From contig CALLPI010000018.1 of assembly GCA_938015595.1 (NCBI GenBank), positions 18,424 through 82,423 of the forward strand: DNA of 64,000 nt. Reading direction: 5' to 3'. The number at the start of each line of letters is the position of its first letter. The stretch's first letter is position 1. Under the pieces are notes generated by a model. The model saw nothing but the letters and a program-made list of their open reading frames with translations. It did not search any database and was not told the DNA's origin. Shown here piece after piece: positions 1-9,423 of this stretch. Both the position numbers and the translations under genes were made by a program. This DNA comes from an uncultured Saprospiraceae bacterium. GTDB lineage: Bacteria > Bacteroidota > Bacteroidia > Chitinophagales > Saprospiraceae.

Positions 1-429
1 GTTTTTGTTTTGCTCAGACGACACGTCGGCGCCTTGTGCATCGGGGTAATGGGTTTTGTACTGTTGTGGGTATCGCACTTGACCAAGAGTTGGTTTGCAC
101 AAGACCGGCCTGCTGCGTGGTTTCAAAAACTCGGCTATGCCGACGCTATCGTGCCGGTAGACGGCGTGCCCCTGCTCAGCGGCGCTACCAGTTTTCCTTC
201 TGGACACACTATGGCGGCGTTTGCGCTGTACAGCTTCCTGGCGTTTATCGTGCCGCAAAAGCGGTTTTGGCCGCTGGTTTTCTTTGGGCTGGCGCTGGTG
301 GTGGGGGCGTCGCGCGTTTACCTGGGGCAGCACTTTCTCAAGGACGTATATGCAGGCGCCACCTTAGGCATGGGTTTCGGTATGTTGTTTTATGGATGTT
401 ATTACTACTGGCGGAGCCGCAGGAGGTAA
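1..429 (+). CDS. PAP2-family phosphatase, 3' part only
   Basis: C-terminal part of a type 2 phosphatidic acid phosphatase (PAP2) membrane protein. The reading frame is open from base 1, so the start lies outside the window; a TTG at 10 is in frame but is probably internal. All three PAP2 signatures are visible in order: K-x6-RP (KSWFAQDRP), PSGH (SFPSGHTMA) and SR-x5-H-x3-D (SRVYLGQHFLKD). The two histidines and the arginines form the catalytic phosphate site. Hydrophobic stretches between and after the motifs fit transmembrane helices, with the active site facing the periplasm. Family members dephosphorylate lipid phosphates such as undecaprenyl pyrophosphate, phosphatidic acid or phosphatidylglycerophosphate; the substrate cannot be read from the sequence. 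It lies about 100 bp upstream of prfC on the same strand. Confidence 0.9.
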   Translation, partial: VFVLLRRHVGALCIGVMGFVLLWVSHLTKSWFAQDRPAAWFQKLGYADAIVPVDGVPLLSGATSFPSGHTMAAFALYSFLAFIVPQKRFWPLVFFGLALVVGASRVYLGQHFLKDVYAGATLGMGFGMLFYGCYYYWRSRRR

Positions 430-527
430 AGAGTCTCTAGAGGTCAAGGGTGTGGAAGAGCCACAAAGGCTGTACCGCAAACTGCGCTGTTTTTACTACC
501 TTCGCCGCTCATTTGCAAGGACGCGCC

Positions 528-2111
528 ATGAACTTTACTGAAGAACTACAACGAAGACGCACTTTTGGCATCATCAGCCACCCCGACGCCGGCAAAACTA
601 CCCTCACGGAAAAACTGCTCCTATTTGGAGGTGCTATTCAGATAGCGGGTGCGGTTAAGTCCAACAAAATCAAACGCAGCGCTACTTCCGACTTTATGGA
701 AATTGAGCGCCAACGCGGCATCTCGGTGGCTACCTCCGTAATGGCATTTGAGTATCGGGGCCTCAAAATCAACATCCTGGACACCCCCGGCCACCAGGAC
801 TTTGCCGAGGATACCTATCGCACCCTCACCGCAGTAGACAGCGTGATTGTGGTCATTGATGTAGCTAAAGGTGTAGAAACTCAAACCGAAAAGCTGGTGG
901 AAGTATGCCGCATGCGCCAAACCCCCGTTATCGTATTCATCAACAAACTTGACCGCGAGGGCAAAGACCCCTTTGACCTGCTGGACGAAGTAGAACAGAA
1001 ACTACACCTCAAAGTGCGCCCCTTGAGTTGGCCTATCGGCATGGGGCAGCACTTCAAAGGGGTGTACAGCATGTACGAGCAAAAACTGGTGCTCTTCAGA
1101 CCCCACGGCAAACAAGAGCAGGACGAAGACGTTGTGGAAATTACCAACCTGGCCGACAGAGCCCTAGAGCAACACATCGGCGAGCGCGACGCCCGCATCC
1201 TGCGCGAGGAGGTAGAGATGATTGAAAGTGTATATGCGCCGTTCAGCAGGACGGCCTACCTGGAAGGCCAACTGTCGCCGGTATTCTTTGGCAGCGCTGT
1301 GAACAACTTCGGCGTGCGCGAACTGCTGGATTGCTTTGTGGATATTGCGCCCTCGCCCCTGCCCCGCGCTGCCGAGGAGCGCATCGTAGCCCCAGAAGAG
1401 GCTAAGTTTTCGGGCTTTGTATTCAAGATACACGCCAACATGGACCCCAACCACCGAGACCGCATTGCTTTCTTACGGGTGTGTTCGGGCAAGTTTGAGC
1501 GAAATGTCTCCTACCTACATGTGCGCCAAAACCGCAAGCTCAAATTTGCCAACCCCACCTCTTTCATGGCCGACAAAAAAACGGTGGTGGACGAAGCCTT
1601 TCCCGGCGATGTGGTAGGCCTGTATGATTCGGGCAATTTCAAAATCGGCGATGCCCTCACTGAGGGCGAAATGCTGCATTTCAAGGGCATTCCCAGTTTT
1701 TCGCCGGAGCAGTTTCGGTATGTCAATAATGCCGACCCGCTGAAAGCCAAGCAATTGGCTAAAGGGCTGGAACAACTCATGGACGAAGGTGTGGCGCAGA
1801 TGTTCACTCGCGAAGTGGACGGGCGCAAAATTGTGGGTACGGTGGGTGCGCTCCAATTTGACGTGTTGCAATACCGGCTTGAGCACGAGTACGGCGCCTC
1901 TGTGCAGTACGAACCTGTAAACCTATACAAGGCCTGCTGGGTGACGTGCCCCAATGAGCAGGTGCTCAGGGAGTTTATGCAGCGCCGTCGCCGAGATCTG
2001 GCGCACGACAAGGAGGGCAACCTCGTATTCCTGGCTGAATCAGCCTGGCAACTCAAAACCGTACAGGAAAATTTTCCGGAGGTGGAATTCTATTTCACCA
2101 GCGAATATTAG
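528..2111 (+). CDS. prfC: Peptide chain release factor 3 (RF3)
   Basis: Translational GTPase that recycles RF1/RF2 from the ribosome after peptide release. With the ATG at 528 the product is 527 aa, close to the 529 aa of E. coli RF3. The upstream in-frame extension to 450 has no family counterpart and was not used. G-motifs are complete: P-loop HPDAGKTT near residue 18, switch [10 protein letters not shown] near residue 87, NKLDRE near residue 140, and SWPIG after it. The start [24 protein letters not shown] is typical of RF3 and differs from EF-G by the compact C-terminal domain. A purine-rich AAGGA lies about 8 bases before the chosen start. The gene appears to be monocistronic, or loosely linked to the PAP2 gene before it. 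Confidence 0.95.
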   Translation: MNFTEELQRRRTFGIISHPDAGKTTLTEKLLLFGGAIQIAGAVKSNKIKRSATSDFMEIERQRGISVATSVMAFEYRGLKINILDTPGHQDFAEDTYRTLTAVDSVIVVIDVAKGVETQTEKLVEVCRMRQTPVIVFINKLDREGKDPFDLLDEVEQKLHLKVRPLSWPIGMGQHFKGVYSMYEQKLVLFRPHGKQEQDEDVVEITNLADRALEQHIGERDARILREEVEMIESVYAPFSRTAYLEGQLSPVFFGSAVNNFGVRELLDCFVDIAPSPLPRAAEERIVAPEEAKFSGFVFKIHANMDPNHRDRIAFLRVCSGKFERNVSYLHVRQNRKLKFANPTSFMADKKTVVDEAFPGDVVGLYDSGNFKIGDALTEGEMLHFKGIPSFSPEQFRYVNNADPLKAKQLAKGLEQLMDEGVAQMFTREVDGRKIVGTVGALQFDVLQYRLEHEYGASVQYEPVNLYKACWVTCPNEQVLREFMQRRRRDLAHDKEGNLVFLAESAWQLKTVQENFPEVEFYFTSEY

Positions 2112-2214
2112 CCCTAGCTTGCTGGTCTGAATATTCCAGCCGATGGTAGAAGTTTTTAGGCAGGTAATACACAGAGAGTAGTAACTTTCTTTATTATTGC
2201 TAACACTGCACAAG

Positions 2215-3009
2215 ATGAAGAATAAATACACTGCCAGTGCACTGGCCTTCTTCCTGGGCACCCTTGGCACGCATCGCTTTTACCTGGGGCAGCGCTTTTT
2301 AGGGGCATTGCACTTCTTGATGTTCCTGATCGGTTTTTTGAGCAGCGTCTCTAACGGGCTCGATGCACAGATCTTCATAGCCATACCTGCTATTGTGGGC
2401 TTTTTAGATGCTATTTTGCTATATGCCATGCCGCGCCAGGAATTTGACCGCAAGTATAACAAGCACTATCTTCAGAGAACAGAAGAAGGCTTTGCCAGCG
2501 AGCGGCAGGCTTATCAGCCTGATTGGCACGGTGCAGTGCCTGTGTCCAGGTTTGAGTGGTACAAAAGTGCTGGCATTGCACAGTTTCGCGCTGGCAGCTA
2601 CCCCAGGGCAGTATCCGCTTTCCTGGAGGCTTTGCGCATCCGGCCAGACGACCCGGCTATTTTGTTCAACCTGGCCTGTGCGCACAGCCAATTGGAGCAA
2701 GCAGGCCCTGGATTGTACTACCTGGAAGAAGCCCTGAAGAATGGCTTTGACCACTACGAAAGAATACGGCAACACCCCGCGCTGGCTTTCCTGCGCCGGC
2801 AGGAGGCATTTCAGATACTCCAGACTAAATATCTGACACCCCACCAAACACAGGAAGAAGCTACTGCCGATACCTTCATAGATTTGAACTTGCAAGAACC
2901 CGCTGAAATCCCCGAGCCGTTGATGAAACTAGAAAACCTGAAGCAACGCGGCATCCTCACCGAGGAGGAGTTTGAGCTTCAGCGCCAAAAAATGCTAGGC
3001 TACCGGTGA
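2215..3009 (+). CDS. TM2 domain + TPR + SHOCT-like protein
   Basis: 264-aa membrane protein with a three-part layout. Residues 1-75 form a TM2 domain: the conserved GTLGTHRFYLGQRFLG turn sits between two hydrophobic helices. The middle (about 110-190) looks like tetratricopeptide repeats (YKSAGIAQFRAGSYPRAVSAF, then DDPAILFNLACAHSQLEQ). The C-terminal 30 residues (LENLKQRGILTEEEFELQRQ) match the SHOCT oligomerisation motif. I chose the ATG at 2215 because the TM2 domain begins at once; a TTG at 2197 is also in frame. TM2 proteins have no single known role. The TPR and SHOCT parts suggest a scaffold at the inner membrane, which is inference. The 3' end overlaps the convergent lipoprotein gene by 10 bp. 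Confidence 0.8.
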   Translation: MKNKYTASALAFFLGTLGTHRFYLGQRFLGALHFLMFLIGFLSSVSNGLDAQIFIAIPAIVGFLDAILLYAMPRQEFDRKYNKHYLQRTEEGFASERQAYQPDWHGAVPVSRFEWYKSAGIAQFRAGSYPRAVSAFLEALRIRPDDPAILFNLACAHSQLEQAGPGLYYLEEALKNGFDHYERIRQHPALAFLRRQEAFQILQTKYLTPHQTQEEATADTFIDLNLQEPAEIPEPLMKLENLKQRGILTEEEFELQRQKMLGYR

Positions 3010-3521
3010 AAAGGCTTTCTTTTGGTAACCGTTAGGGCAGCGCCTTTCACGTCCATAAAGCAAGCTACTACGAGTTCGCCTTTTTCGGCCGACAAACTCC
3101 CGTCATTATCTATCTTGAAAAGCGCTGTTTTGAATCCTGCTTGTTTTAGCGCAGCCTCATACTCTTCTAAATGTCGAAGGGTGATGCCTTGGTACATCAC
3201 GCTCCAAGAGTCGGCTTCGAGTGCTTGGCTACTGGCTACACCAGTGATTTTGCCAGCCTGTAGGGGGGGCACTTCTACAGGGATAGTTTTGGGCCAGATT
3301 TTCTCGCCGCTGTGTTGTAGTAGATCAGCAATGCTATCCAGATTGATTGTTTCCGGGGGGGCGGTCTCGGTATTGTCTGTTGGGGGTTGTTCTGAAGGAG
3401 GGGCTTCCGTAGCTACATCCTCTGTCTTGCCGGTGTTTCTTTTGCACTGAAACAAAAAAAAGCTACCCACAAGCAGAGCTACTGCTATGCGTATAAGATA
3501 GTGGTAGCGAATATTTTTCAT
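3000..3521 (-). CDS. Small lipoprotein of unknown function
   Basis: 173-aa predicted lipoprotein. An N-terminal hydrophobic helix ends in a lipobox-like FLFQC near residue 26, followed by a low-complexity Glu/Thr/Pro linker (about residues 30-60). The folded part (about 80-173) carries a pattern seen in small periplasmic domains: WPKTIPVEVPPL, then a SWSVMYQGIT strand, EEYEAALKQAGFKT, and a final substrate-like strand pair. This resembles the DUF6591 style of alpha/beta domain, but I cannot confirm the family. The stop codon region overlaps the 3' end of the convergent TM2 gene. No operon partner is seen on this strand; the next minus-strand gene ends about 200 bp upstream. Confidence 0.75.
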   Translation of the reverse strand: MKNIRYHYLIRIAVALLVGSFFLFQCKRNTGKTEDVATEAPPSEQPPTDNTETAPPETINLDSIADLLQHSGEKIWPKTIPVEVPPLQAGKITGVASSQALEADSWSVMYQGITLRHLEEYEAALKQAGFKTALFKIDNDGSLSAEKGELVVACFMDVKGAALTVTKRKPFHR

Positions 3522-3601
3522 GGCAGTGGTTTTTGATTGTGATAAGACACACCAAATTTACGCCAACACAGGTAAAACTACGGCGTCTTAGTTTGTAAAT
3601 T

Positions 3602-3615
3602 GGGCTTTGCAGCCC
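3602..3615. other. Short hairpin downstream of DUF4249 gene
   Basis: GGGCT and AGCCC face each other across a 4-base loop in the 206-bp gap between two minus-strand genes. Thirteen bases further on (3629-3640) is a perfect 12-bp palindrome, TGCGCATGCGCA. Either could be part of the 3' processing or termination region of the TonB/DUF4249 unit. No clear T-run follows on the minus strand, so a classical intrinsic terminator is not supported. Confidence 0.3.
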
Positions 3616-3727
3616 TCGTAATGCGCAATGCGCATGCGCAAAGGATAGAAACTTTGAGCGCTGGTAGCAGCCCTCCTCAGCTCCGGGCCTATCCTCCTTG
3701 TACTAACTACCTTTAGTGCTTTAACTC

Positions 3728-4585
3728 TCAGCGGCGCACTACAGTCATTACTCGGTCGTAGCTCAGCCCGGTGAAAATCCCGATGGCATTGGCTGTGCCT
3801 TTCAGATTGGAATTGATAGGACTAGGCTGGGCAAAGGGGTTGCCGTTGGAGAAAAAAGCCGTTTGCACACTGTCGAAGTAGTCGTAATACGCCCGATCAA
3901 TGTGCAAGAGGGTATTAAAGACTGTATCACCGACGGCAAACTCATAGTTGGTGCCAAACACAAAGCGGCCATTGGTAACGAAGCGGTCGTCCACCGTAAA
4001 ATCCTGCAGGGGTATGGTATCGAGCCGGCTTTTGTGCAGTATGCGGCGATAATAGTTTCTGGTGTCGGGGTTGTCCATGAAGTAGGTGAGTACGCGAGCC
4101 AAGGTATCATTGGGTGCAAACTGCACCACCACGCTATCAATCGGCACTTTGGGTAGCAGACGGGTAGTGGCGGTGATGGTTTTCCCCTGGCGGGTGACGA
4201 CCTCCAGCTCAAAATCGGCGCTGTAATCTTCCGGTACAAGACTGTTGGACACGTAGTTGTATAGCTTGCCAGTGAGAGGATTGAACAGGAGCCGGTTCTG
4301 CAGCGTGTAGCTTTGTCCTTTGTGTTTAATGACTACAGTAGCGCTGTCTTCCAGGATGCTTTGCAGGAAGCGCGCATCTAATGCAGGGAAGGGCTCGAAA
4401 TACGGCGCGGTTTTGCTCAAGGTAAGTACAAAGGGCTGCCCAGGCTCCAGATAGCACTCCAGTGCTAGGCGCGGCTCGTACTCTGGCAGGTTGATGGAAA
4501 TTTCCTTTTCCAGATTGCAGGCGGCAAGTACAGCCAACCCTGCAAAGGCTATGACAGTGGAAAAAATGGAGGTAAAGGCGCGCAT
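3728..4585 (-). CDS. DUF4249 lipoprotein, partner of TonB receptor
   Basis: 285-aa predicted outer-membrane lipoprotein of the DUF4249 family. The signal peptide ends in the lipobox LAVLAAC near residue 23. The body shows the family pattern: an early YEPRLALECYLEPGQPFVLTLSKTAPYFEPF segment (read here in pieces), then alternating beta strands with SAD-FELEVVTRQGKTITATT and a C-terminal FTGLSYDR. DUF4249 genes regularly follow a TonB-dependent receptor in Bacteroidota and are assumed to assist uptake at the cell surface, as SusD does for SusC; the ligand is unknown. Its ATG overlaps the TGA of the receptor gene by one base (TGATG), so the two are translationally coupled. Confidence 0.85.
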   Translation of the reverse strand: MRAFTSIFSTVIAFAGLAVLAACNLEKEISINLPEYEPRLALECYLEPGQPFVLTLSKTAPYFEPFPALDARFLQSILEDSATVVIKHKGQSYTLQNRLLFNPLTGKLYNYVSNSLVPEDYSADFELEVVTRQGKTITATTRLLPKVPIDSVVVQFAPNDTLARVLTYFMDNPDTRNYYRRILHKSRLDTIPLQDFTVDDRFVTNGRFVFGTNYEFAVGDTVFNTLLHIDRAYYDYFDSVQTAFFSNGNPFAQPSPINSNLKGTANAIGIFTGLSYDRVMTVVRR

Positions 4586-6930
4586 CAGAACTTGAAATTG
4601 TACGTAATGGAGGGTAGCACTGGAAACAGCGACACCTGCTTAGCGGCTATACGCTTGGGTACCTCAAAGGTATTGCCCAAGGCGTCGGTCACAGTGTTGA
4701 ACTCCGGTTGCAGATAGATGAAAAAAGTGTTGCGCCGATCGTAGGCGTTGATAATGTTGAAAGTCAGATCGCTCTCGCCGCGGCGGGGGCGCAAGCGCCA
4801 CAGCAGCCCGAGGTCAAGGCGCTGGTAAGACGGCAGCCGGAAGGTATTGCGGTCGCCGTAGTCGGGCACAACGGCCTGAAAAGCTCCGCCATAAATATCC
4901 TGAAAGGTGAAGCGCCCCCCGGGCAGCCAGCGCAGATCGCCGGAGCCATACACCCAGGTAGCAGTGAAGGTCAGCCGGCGGTTAAGTTCGTAAAACAGTA
5001 CAATGGCCAGATCGTGACGGCGGTCATACACAGGTCGGAAGAAGCCCTGCTGGGCAAAAGGCCGCTCCGGGCTAAGGGTGCTGAAGTCACCACGACGAGC
5101 ATAAGCCAGGGTGTAGGCAATCCAGCCGTTGAGGCGGCCGCTCTCCTTTTCTAAACTCACCTCTATACCGTAGGCGTCGCCTTTGCCGAGGGCAAACTCA
5201 TCTTCGAGATTATCGTTGGCAAAGAGCCGGGCGCCGTCCACAAATTCTATCTGGTTTTTGAGATACTTGTAGTAGCCTTCCACGTTCAGAAGGAAGTCCT
5301 TGCTCAGCAGGTACGACATGCCGGCGGCTAGTTGGTCGGAGCGCTGCGGTGGCACGCGCTGCGTAGAGGGGTACCAGATATCGGTAGGCAGCGAAATACC
5401 CGCGTTGGCTACCAAGTGCAAGTATTGGTACATCCGGGCGTAGGAGGTTTTGGCAGTGAGGCGTTCGCTGAGTAAATAGCGCAGGGCTACGCGCGGCTCC
5501 ATGTTGGCATACAAACGCTGGCCGTTGCTGAATGCGCTTAGGCGCAGGCCGGCGTTCACTTTGGTTTTGTCGTTAATGTCCAGTTCATCAGCTACGTAGG
5601 CGGCACCTTCCAAGCCGGTGAGATCTTGCCCGGCAGAGAAGGAGATGGAGCCATCGCGGTTGCCAGCTTTGAGACGACCCACCCGGAAGTGGTGGTGGAT
5701 GAGCTGCCCGCCAAAACGTAGGCTATGCCGAGGATTGATGGAATAAAATAAGTCAGTTTTGAGGGTGGCATCCCGAATGCGGCTGCCCAGATCGAAGGTG
5801 AAGCCGGTGAGGCGGTTGCTAATGTTGTATTGGTAGTCGGAAAACGTAAAAGTGGTATTGGCAAAAAGCTGGGGGTTGAACACGTGATTCCAGCGGGCAG
5901 TGCCAGTGGCGTTGCCCCAGTTGAAGTCAAAGTCGAAAAAATCGCCGTCGAAGCCAAATACATCCCGGCCAAAGTACCCACTGAAGTAAAGATGGTCTTT
6001 GAAGCCGAGGTCAAAATTCACCTTAGTATTGAGGTCGTAGAAGTAGTAGTCGGGTATAGGGCTGAAGTTGGGTTTGCTACTGTTGGCCGAGTTGATGAGT
6101 CGAGTGAAGAGGTCGAAGTAGGTACGCCGGCCAGACACCATGAAGGAGGATTTGTCCTTTTGGACGGGGCCTTCCAATGTGAGCCGCGAGGCTAGCAAGC
6201 CCAAACCGCCGGTAGCCGTCCATTTCTTGTTATTGCCTTCTTTGAGCTTCACGTCAATAACCGACGACAGGCGCCCACCGTACTGGGCCGGGAACCCCCC
6301 CTTGTATAGCTTGAGGTCTTTGACGGCATCGGTGTTGAAGGTGCTGAAAAAGCCGAATAGGTGATTAGCATTGTAAACAATAGCTTCGTCCAGCAGAATG
6401 AGGTTTTGGTCGGCGCCACCGCCGCGTACAAACAAGCCTGTGGTGCCCTCGGAGCCGGAGGGAATACCGGGCTTCAGTTGCAGGGCTTTGAGGACGTCGC
6501 TTTCGCCTAGCAATACAGGCAGGAGCTTTACTTGTCGGGCATTGATTTCTTCTACGCTCATTTCCGTAGAGCGCATTTTTTCGCGGTAGGAGTTGGCTCT
6601 AACCAATACCTCCTGTATTTGCACACCGGCGCCCAGTTCTATATTGATGACCATAGCTGCGCGTGGCAGTACGCTGCGATACTCCGACTGATAGCCTACG
6701 TAACTGAACTCCAGCAGCAGAGAATCGGACTGTGCCGGCAACGTAAGGGAGTAAAAGCCATATTCGTTGGAGGTAGCACCTAAGCCCAGGGCCTGGCACA
6801 TCACTGTGGCGCCGATGAGGGCTTCGCCATTGGCGGCATCGCGTATTGTACCGCTGATGGTGTATCGCTGTTGGGCGAGCAAGGCTTGGCTTGCAAGGAA
6901 CAGAAAAACCGGTGTATATCGAAATACCAT
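4585..6930 (-). CDS. TonB-dependent receptor with CarboxypepD_reg-like domain
   Basis: About 781-aa outer-membrane receptor. I placed the start at the ATG at 6930, giving the signal peptide MVFRYTPVFLFLASQALLA before Q; an in-frame ATG at 6981 and longer forms exist but lack a clean signal. Domains in order: carboxypeptidase-like regulatory fold (SGTIRDAANGEALIGATV, about 25-105), plug domain (about 130-240, with GSEGTTGLFVRGGGADQNLILLDE), then a 22-strand type barrel ending in aromatic F-K-F. It lacks the SusC-specific extension, so it belongs to the DUF4249-paired class rather than SusCD. It would import an unknown ligand using TonB/ExbBD energy; those genes are not in the window. The stop overlaps the start of the DUF4249 gene. 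Confidence 0.9.
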   Translation of the reverse strand: MVFRYTPVFLFLASQALLAQQRYTISGTIRDAANGEALIGATVMCQALGLGATSNEYGFYSLTLPAQSDSLLLEFSYVGYQSEYRSVLPRAAMVINIELGAGVQIQEVLVRANSYREKMRSTEMSVEEINARQVKLLPVLLGESDVLKALQLKPGIPSGSEGTTGLFVRGGGADQNLILLDEAIVYNANHLFGFFSTFNTDAVKDLKLYKGGFPAQYGGRLSSVIDVKLKEGNNKKWTATGGLGLLASRLTLEGPVQKDKSSFMVSGRRTYFDLFTRLINSANSSKPNFSPIPDYYFYDLNTKVNFDLGFKDHLYFSGYFGRDVFGFDGDFFDFDFNWGNATGTARWNHVFNPQLFANTTFTFSDYQYNISNRLTGFTFDLGSRIRDATLKTDLFYSINPRHSLRFGGQLIHHHFRVGRLKAGNRDGSISFSAGQDLTGLEGAAYVADELDINDKTKVNAGLRLSAFSNGQRLYANMEPRVALRYLLSERLTAKTSYARMYQYLHLVANAGISLPTDIWYPSTQRVPPQRSDQLAAGMSYLLSKDFLLNVEGYYKYLKNQIEFVDGARLFANDNLEDEFALGKGDAYGIEVSLEKESGRLNGWIAYTLAYARRGDFSTLSPERPFAQQGFFRPVYDRRHDLAIVLFYELNRRLTFTATWVYGSGDLRWLPGGRFTFQDIYGGAFQAVVPDYGDRNTFRLPSYQRLDLGLLWRLRPRRGESDLTFNIINAYDRRNTFFIYLQPEFNTVTDALGNTFEVPKRIAAKQVSLFPVLPSITYNFKF

Positions 6931-7489
6931 TTGGTTTTTTGCTTGAACTCTACTTTTGAGCTTAATAATATATGGCAACATCGTAATAGCTTGACGATTA
7001 TTGCCATTGAAACAACACAACAGCACGCAGTGAGTTGCGAATGGAAATGTTAAATTCTGCCGGATGGACGATGCCTTTGAAGTTTGGTCCACAGCCTGTT
7101 TGGCAGGTATATTTCCTTGCTGCCGGGCCGTATAGGCTAAGTTCACAGAGGAGATTGGAAAGCTCAGAATATCTTTGGCATGAGGGCGAGGTGTGTCAAG
7201 CTCCTGAATGCTACATTTACTTGGTGTTTTTTAGGATTGCCGCGTCGGGATGTACCCATTAGCGACAGATACAAACGCCTTCGGTAGCAGCCCTGATTCT
7301 ATTTGCCGCCTTCGCTGTTCTGTTCAGTATGGCGTACTGGTGATTTTTATCATCGCCTACGCAACGCATTGCTCAACAGCAATATATAAAAATAATATCC
7401 CGTGCTTTTTGTAGGAATGGCGTAGCAGTAGTGAGGTGAAAAATTAGGCAGTGCGGTATAGATATGTTAATTTTACATCTGCTTAATGT
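6931..7489. other. Intergenic region upstream of two divergent units
   Basis: 559 bp between the divergent TonB receptor and the first gene of the polysaccharide locus. The last 100 bases before 7490 are AT-rich and hold plausible promoter sequence (TTAATTTTAC near 7468), but no clean match to the Bacteroidota -33/-7 consensus. No credible small gene, RNA gene or long inverted repeat was found here. Confidence 0.5.
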
Positions 7490-9409
7490 ATGATGTTTAT
7501 GAGGCTATCTTTACCTTTACAACAAGGTAGGAGCAGCGGCCACGTGGGGAGAATGCTCTGCGGTCTGGGGTTGCTCCTCTATGGCACGGGGATGTTATTT
7601 GAGGCTAATGCACAGCCTGCTCCACCTACAAACTTCTCTGTAATTGGCTATGACAGCCACCTTGAGCTGAGCTGGAACGCTCCTCCTGCATCCAATATTT
7701 CCTCCTATAATATATATCGCGCTGCTACCCCAGACGGCCCCTTTGCTTTGTTTCGCCAGACAAGTGGCGATCGTCGATATGCTCTGGATTTCACGGGGCG
7801 TGTGGACACTACCTTCTATTATCGAGTGGCGGCAGTGAATGCCATTGGGCAGGAGGGCACACCCAGTGCCGTACAGAGCGGCAGCACGGCGGCTATGTCA
7901 GACGAGGACTTGCTCACCATGGTGCAACGCTACACTTTTCGCTACTTTTGGGACTACGGACATCCGGTGTCGGGCTTGGCGCGCGAGCGGTTCACCTCTG
8001 GCGATGTAGTAACCATCGGCGGCTCTGGATTTGGCATCATGGCCATAGCGGTGGGTGCAGAGCGCGGCTTCGTCTCTCGCGAAGAAGCCGTACTCCGGCT
8101 CATTCAGATCACTTCCTTTCTGGAAATACGGGCCCAGCGCTACCATGGGGCGTTTGCGCACTGGATCAACGGCGCTACGGGCGCAACCATTCCTTTCAGC
8201 CAGTTTGATGACGGCGGCGATCTCGTAGAAACGGCTCTTTTGATGCAGGGTTTGCTGGCGGCGCGCGGATACTTCAACGCCAATACGCCGCTGGAAAACG
8301 CGCTGCGCGCCTCCATCACTCGTCTGTGGGAGGGCGTGGAGTGGAGTTGGTACCGCCGCAACAACAGCAATGTGCTGTACTGGCACTGGTCGCCCAACTA
8401 TTATTGGCAGATGAACTTTGAGTTGCGCGGCTTCAACGAGGTGATGATAGCTTACATTCTAGGTGTTGCTTCGCCTACGTATGGCATACCGCCACATCTG
8501 TATCACGTGGGCTGGGCCAACAACGGCGCCATTGTCAATCCGGCTTTGTACTACGGCATTCCTATACTAGCGGGGCCATTTCGGGGCGGCCCTCTGTTCT
8601 TTGCGCATTATTCTTACTTAGGCTTTGATCCGCGTGACAAACGCGACGCCTATTGCAACTACTTCATGCGCAACCGCAACCATGCCTTGATCAACAGGGC
8701 ATACTGTATAGCCAATCCTAAGAATTACGCTGGTTACGGCCCCAACTGCTGGGGGCTGACCGCCAGCGACAATCCTTGGGGCTACCTGGCGCACGAGCCG
8801 GTATTTGACCGCGACAACGGCACCATTGCCCCCACGGCGGCGCTGTCGTCTATGCCTTACACGCCCGCAGAGTCTATCGAAGCCCTCAAATACTTCTATC
8901 GCCAGCTCGGCCAACGGCTCTGGGGCTGGTACGGCTTCTATGATGCCTTTAATCTACAAGAAGATTGGGTGTCCAGCTACTGGCTGGCCATTGACCAGGG
9001 GCCTATTATTGCAATGATAGAGAACTACCGCACTGGGCTGCTGTGGAATGCCTTTATGTCTAATCCAGAAATACAGCCCGCCCTGAACGCCATAGGCTTT
9101 GTGCCCGACGTGAGCAACGCGCGCGATGTGCTGGACTTTCCGGTGCAGATGACCATAGCACCCCATCCGGTGCAGTCAGCAGAGTTTCAGTTGCTGATTT
9201 TGAGCGAACGCACTTTGCTTGCAGAACTAGACATCAAAGACATGAACGGGCGGCTGGTACAGGCGCTGGGCAGGCACAGTCTCCAGCCGGGGAAGAACAC
9301 CTTATCGTTACGACTGCCTTCTACAATGCCCAATGGCATGTACCTGCTGGAGTGCAGGGCAGAAGGATTGCACCATATGGAGAGGATCGCAGTTTATCAC
9401 CATAATTAA
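7490..9409 (+). CDS. T9SS-exported GH144-type glucanase (PF10091) with FN3 domain
   Basis: 639 aa, first gene of the polysaccharide locus. An N-terminal signal peptide ends near ANA-Q (residue about 43). A fibronectin type III domain follows (about 45-130: PTNFSVIGYDSHLELSWNAP, YNIYRAATPDGPF). The catalytic domain (about 135-545) is the PF10091 glycoamylase-like family, with blocks YFWDYGHPVSG, NEVMIAYILGVASPTYG, GYGPNCWGLTASD, DNGTIAPTAA and IDQGPIIAMIENYR. Family members characterised as GH144 are endo-beta-1,2-glucanases. The last about 85 residues are a T9SS type A sorting domain, so the enzyme should be secreted or surface-attached. Start codons at 7490, 7493 and 7499 are all in frame. 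A 14-bp gap separates it from the next T9SS gene. Confidence 0.88.
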   Translation: MMFMRLSLPLQQGRSSGHVGRMLCGLGLLLYGTGMLFEANAQPAPPTNFSVIGYDSHLELSWNAPPASNISSYNIYRAATPDGPFALFRQTSGDRRYALDFTGRVDTTFYYRVAAVNAIGQEGTPSAVQSGSTAAMSDEDLLTMVQRYTFRYFWDYGHPVSGLARERFTSGDVVTIGGSGFGIMAIAVGAERGFVSREEAVLRLIQITSFLEIRAQRYHGAFAHWINGATGATIPFSQFDDGGDLVETALLMQGLLAARGYFNANTPLENALRASITRLWEGVEWSWYRRNNSNVLYWHWSPNYYWQMNFELRGFNEVMIAYILGVASPTYGIPPHLYHVGWANNGAIVNPALYYGIPILAGPFRGGPLFFAHYSYLGFDPRDKRDAYCNYFMRNRNHALINRAYCIANPKNYAGYGPNCWGLTASDNPWGYLAHEPVFDRDNGTIAPTAALSSMPYTPAESIEALKYFYRQLGQRLWGWYGFYDAFNLQEDWVSSYWLAIDQGPIIAMIENYRTGLLWNAFMSNPEIQPALNAIGFVPDVSNARDVLDFPVQMTIAPHPVQSAEFQLLILSERTLLAELDIKDMNGRLVQALGRHSLQPGKNTLSLRLPSTMPNGMYLLECRAEGLHHMERIAVYHHN

Positions 9410-9423
9410 AAACCATTAAAACC

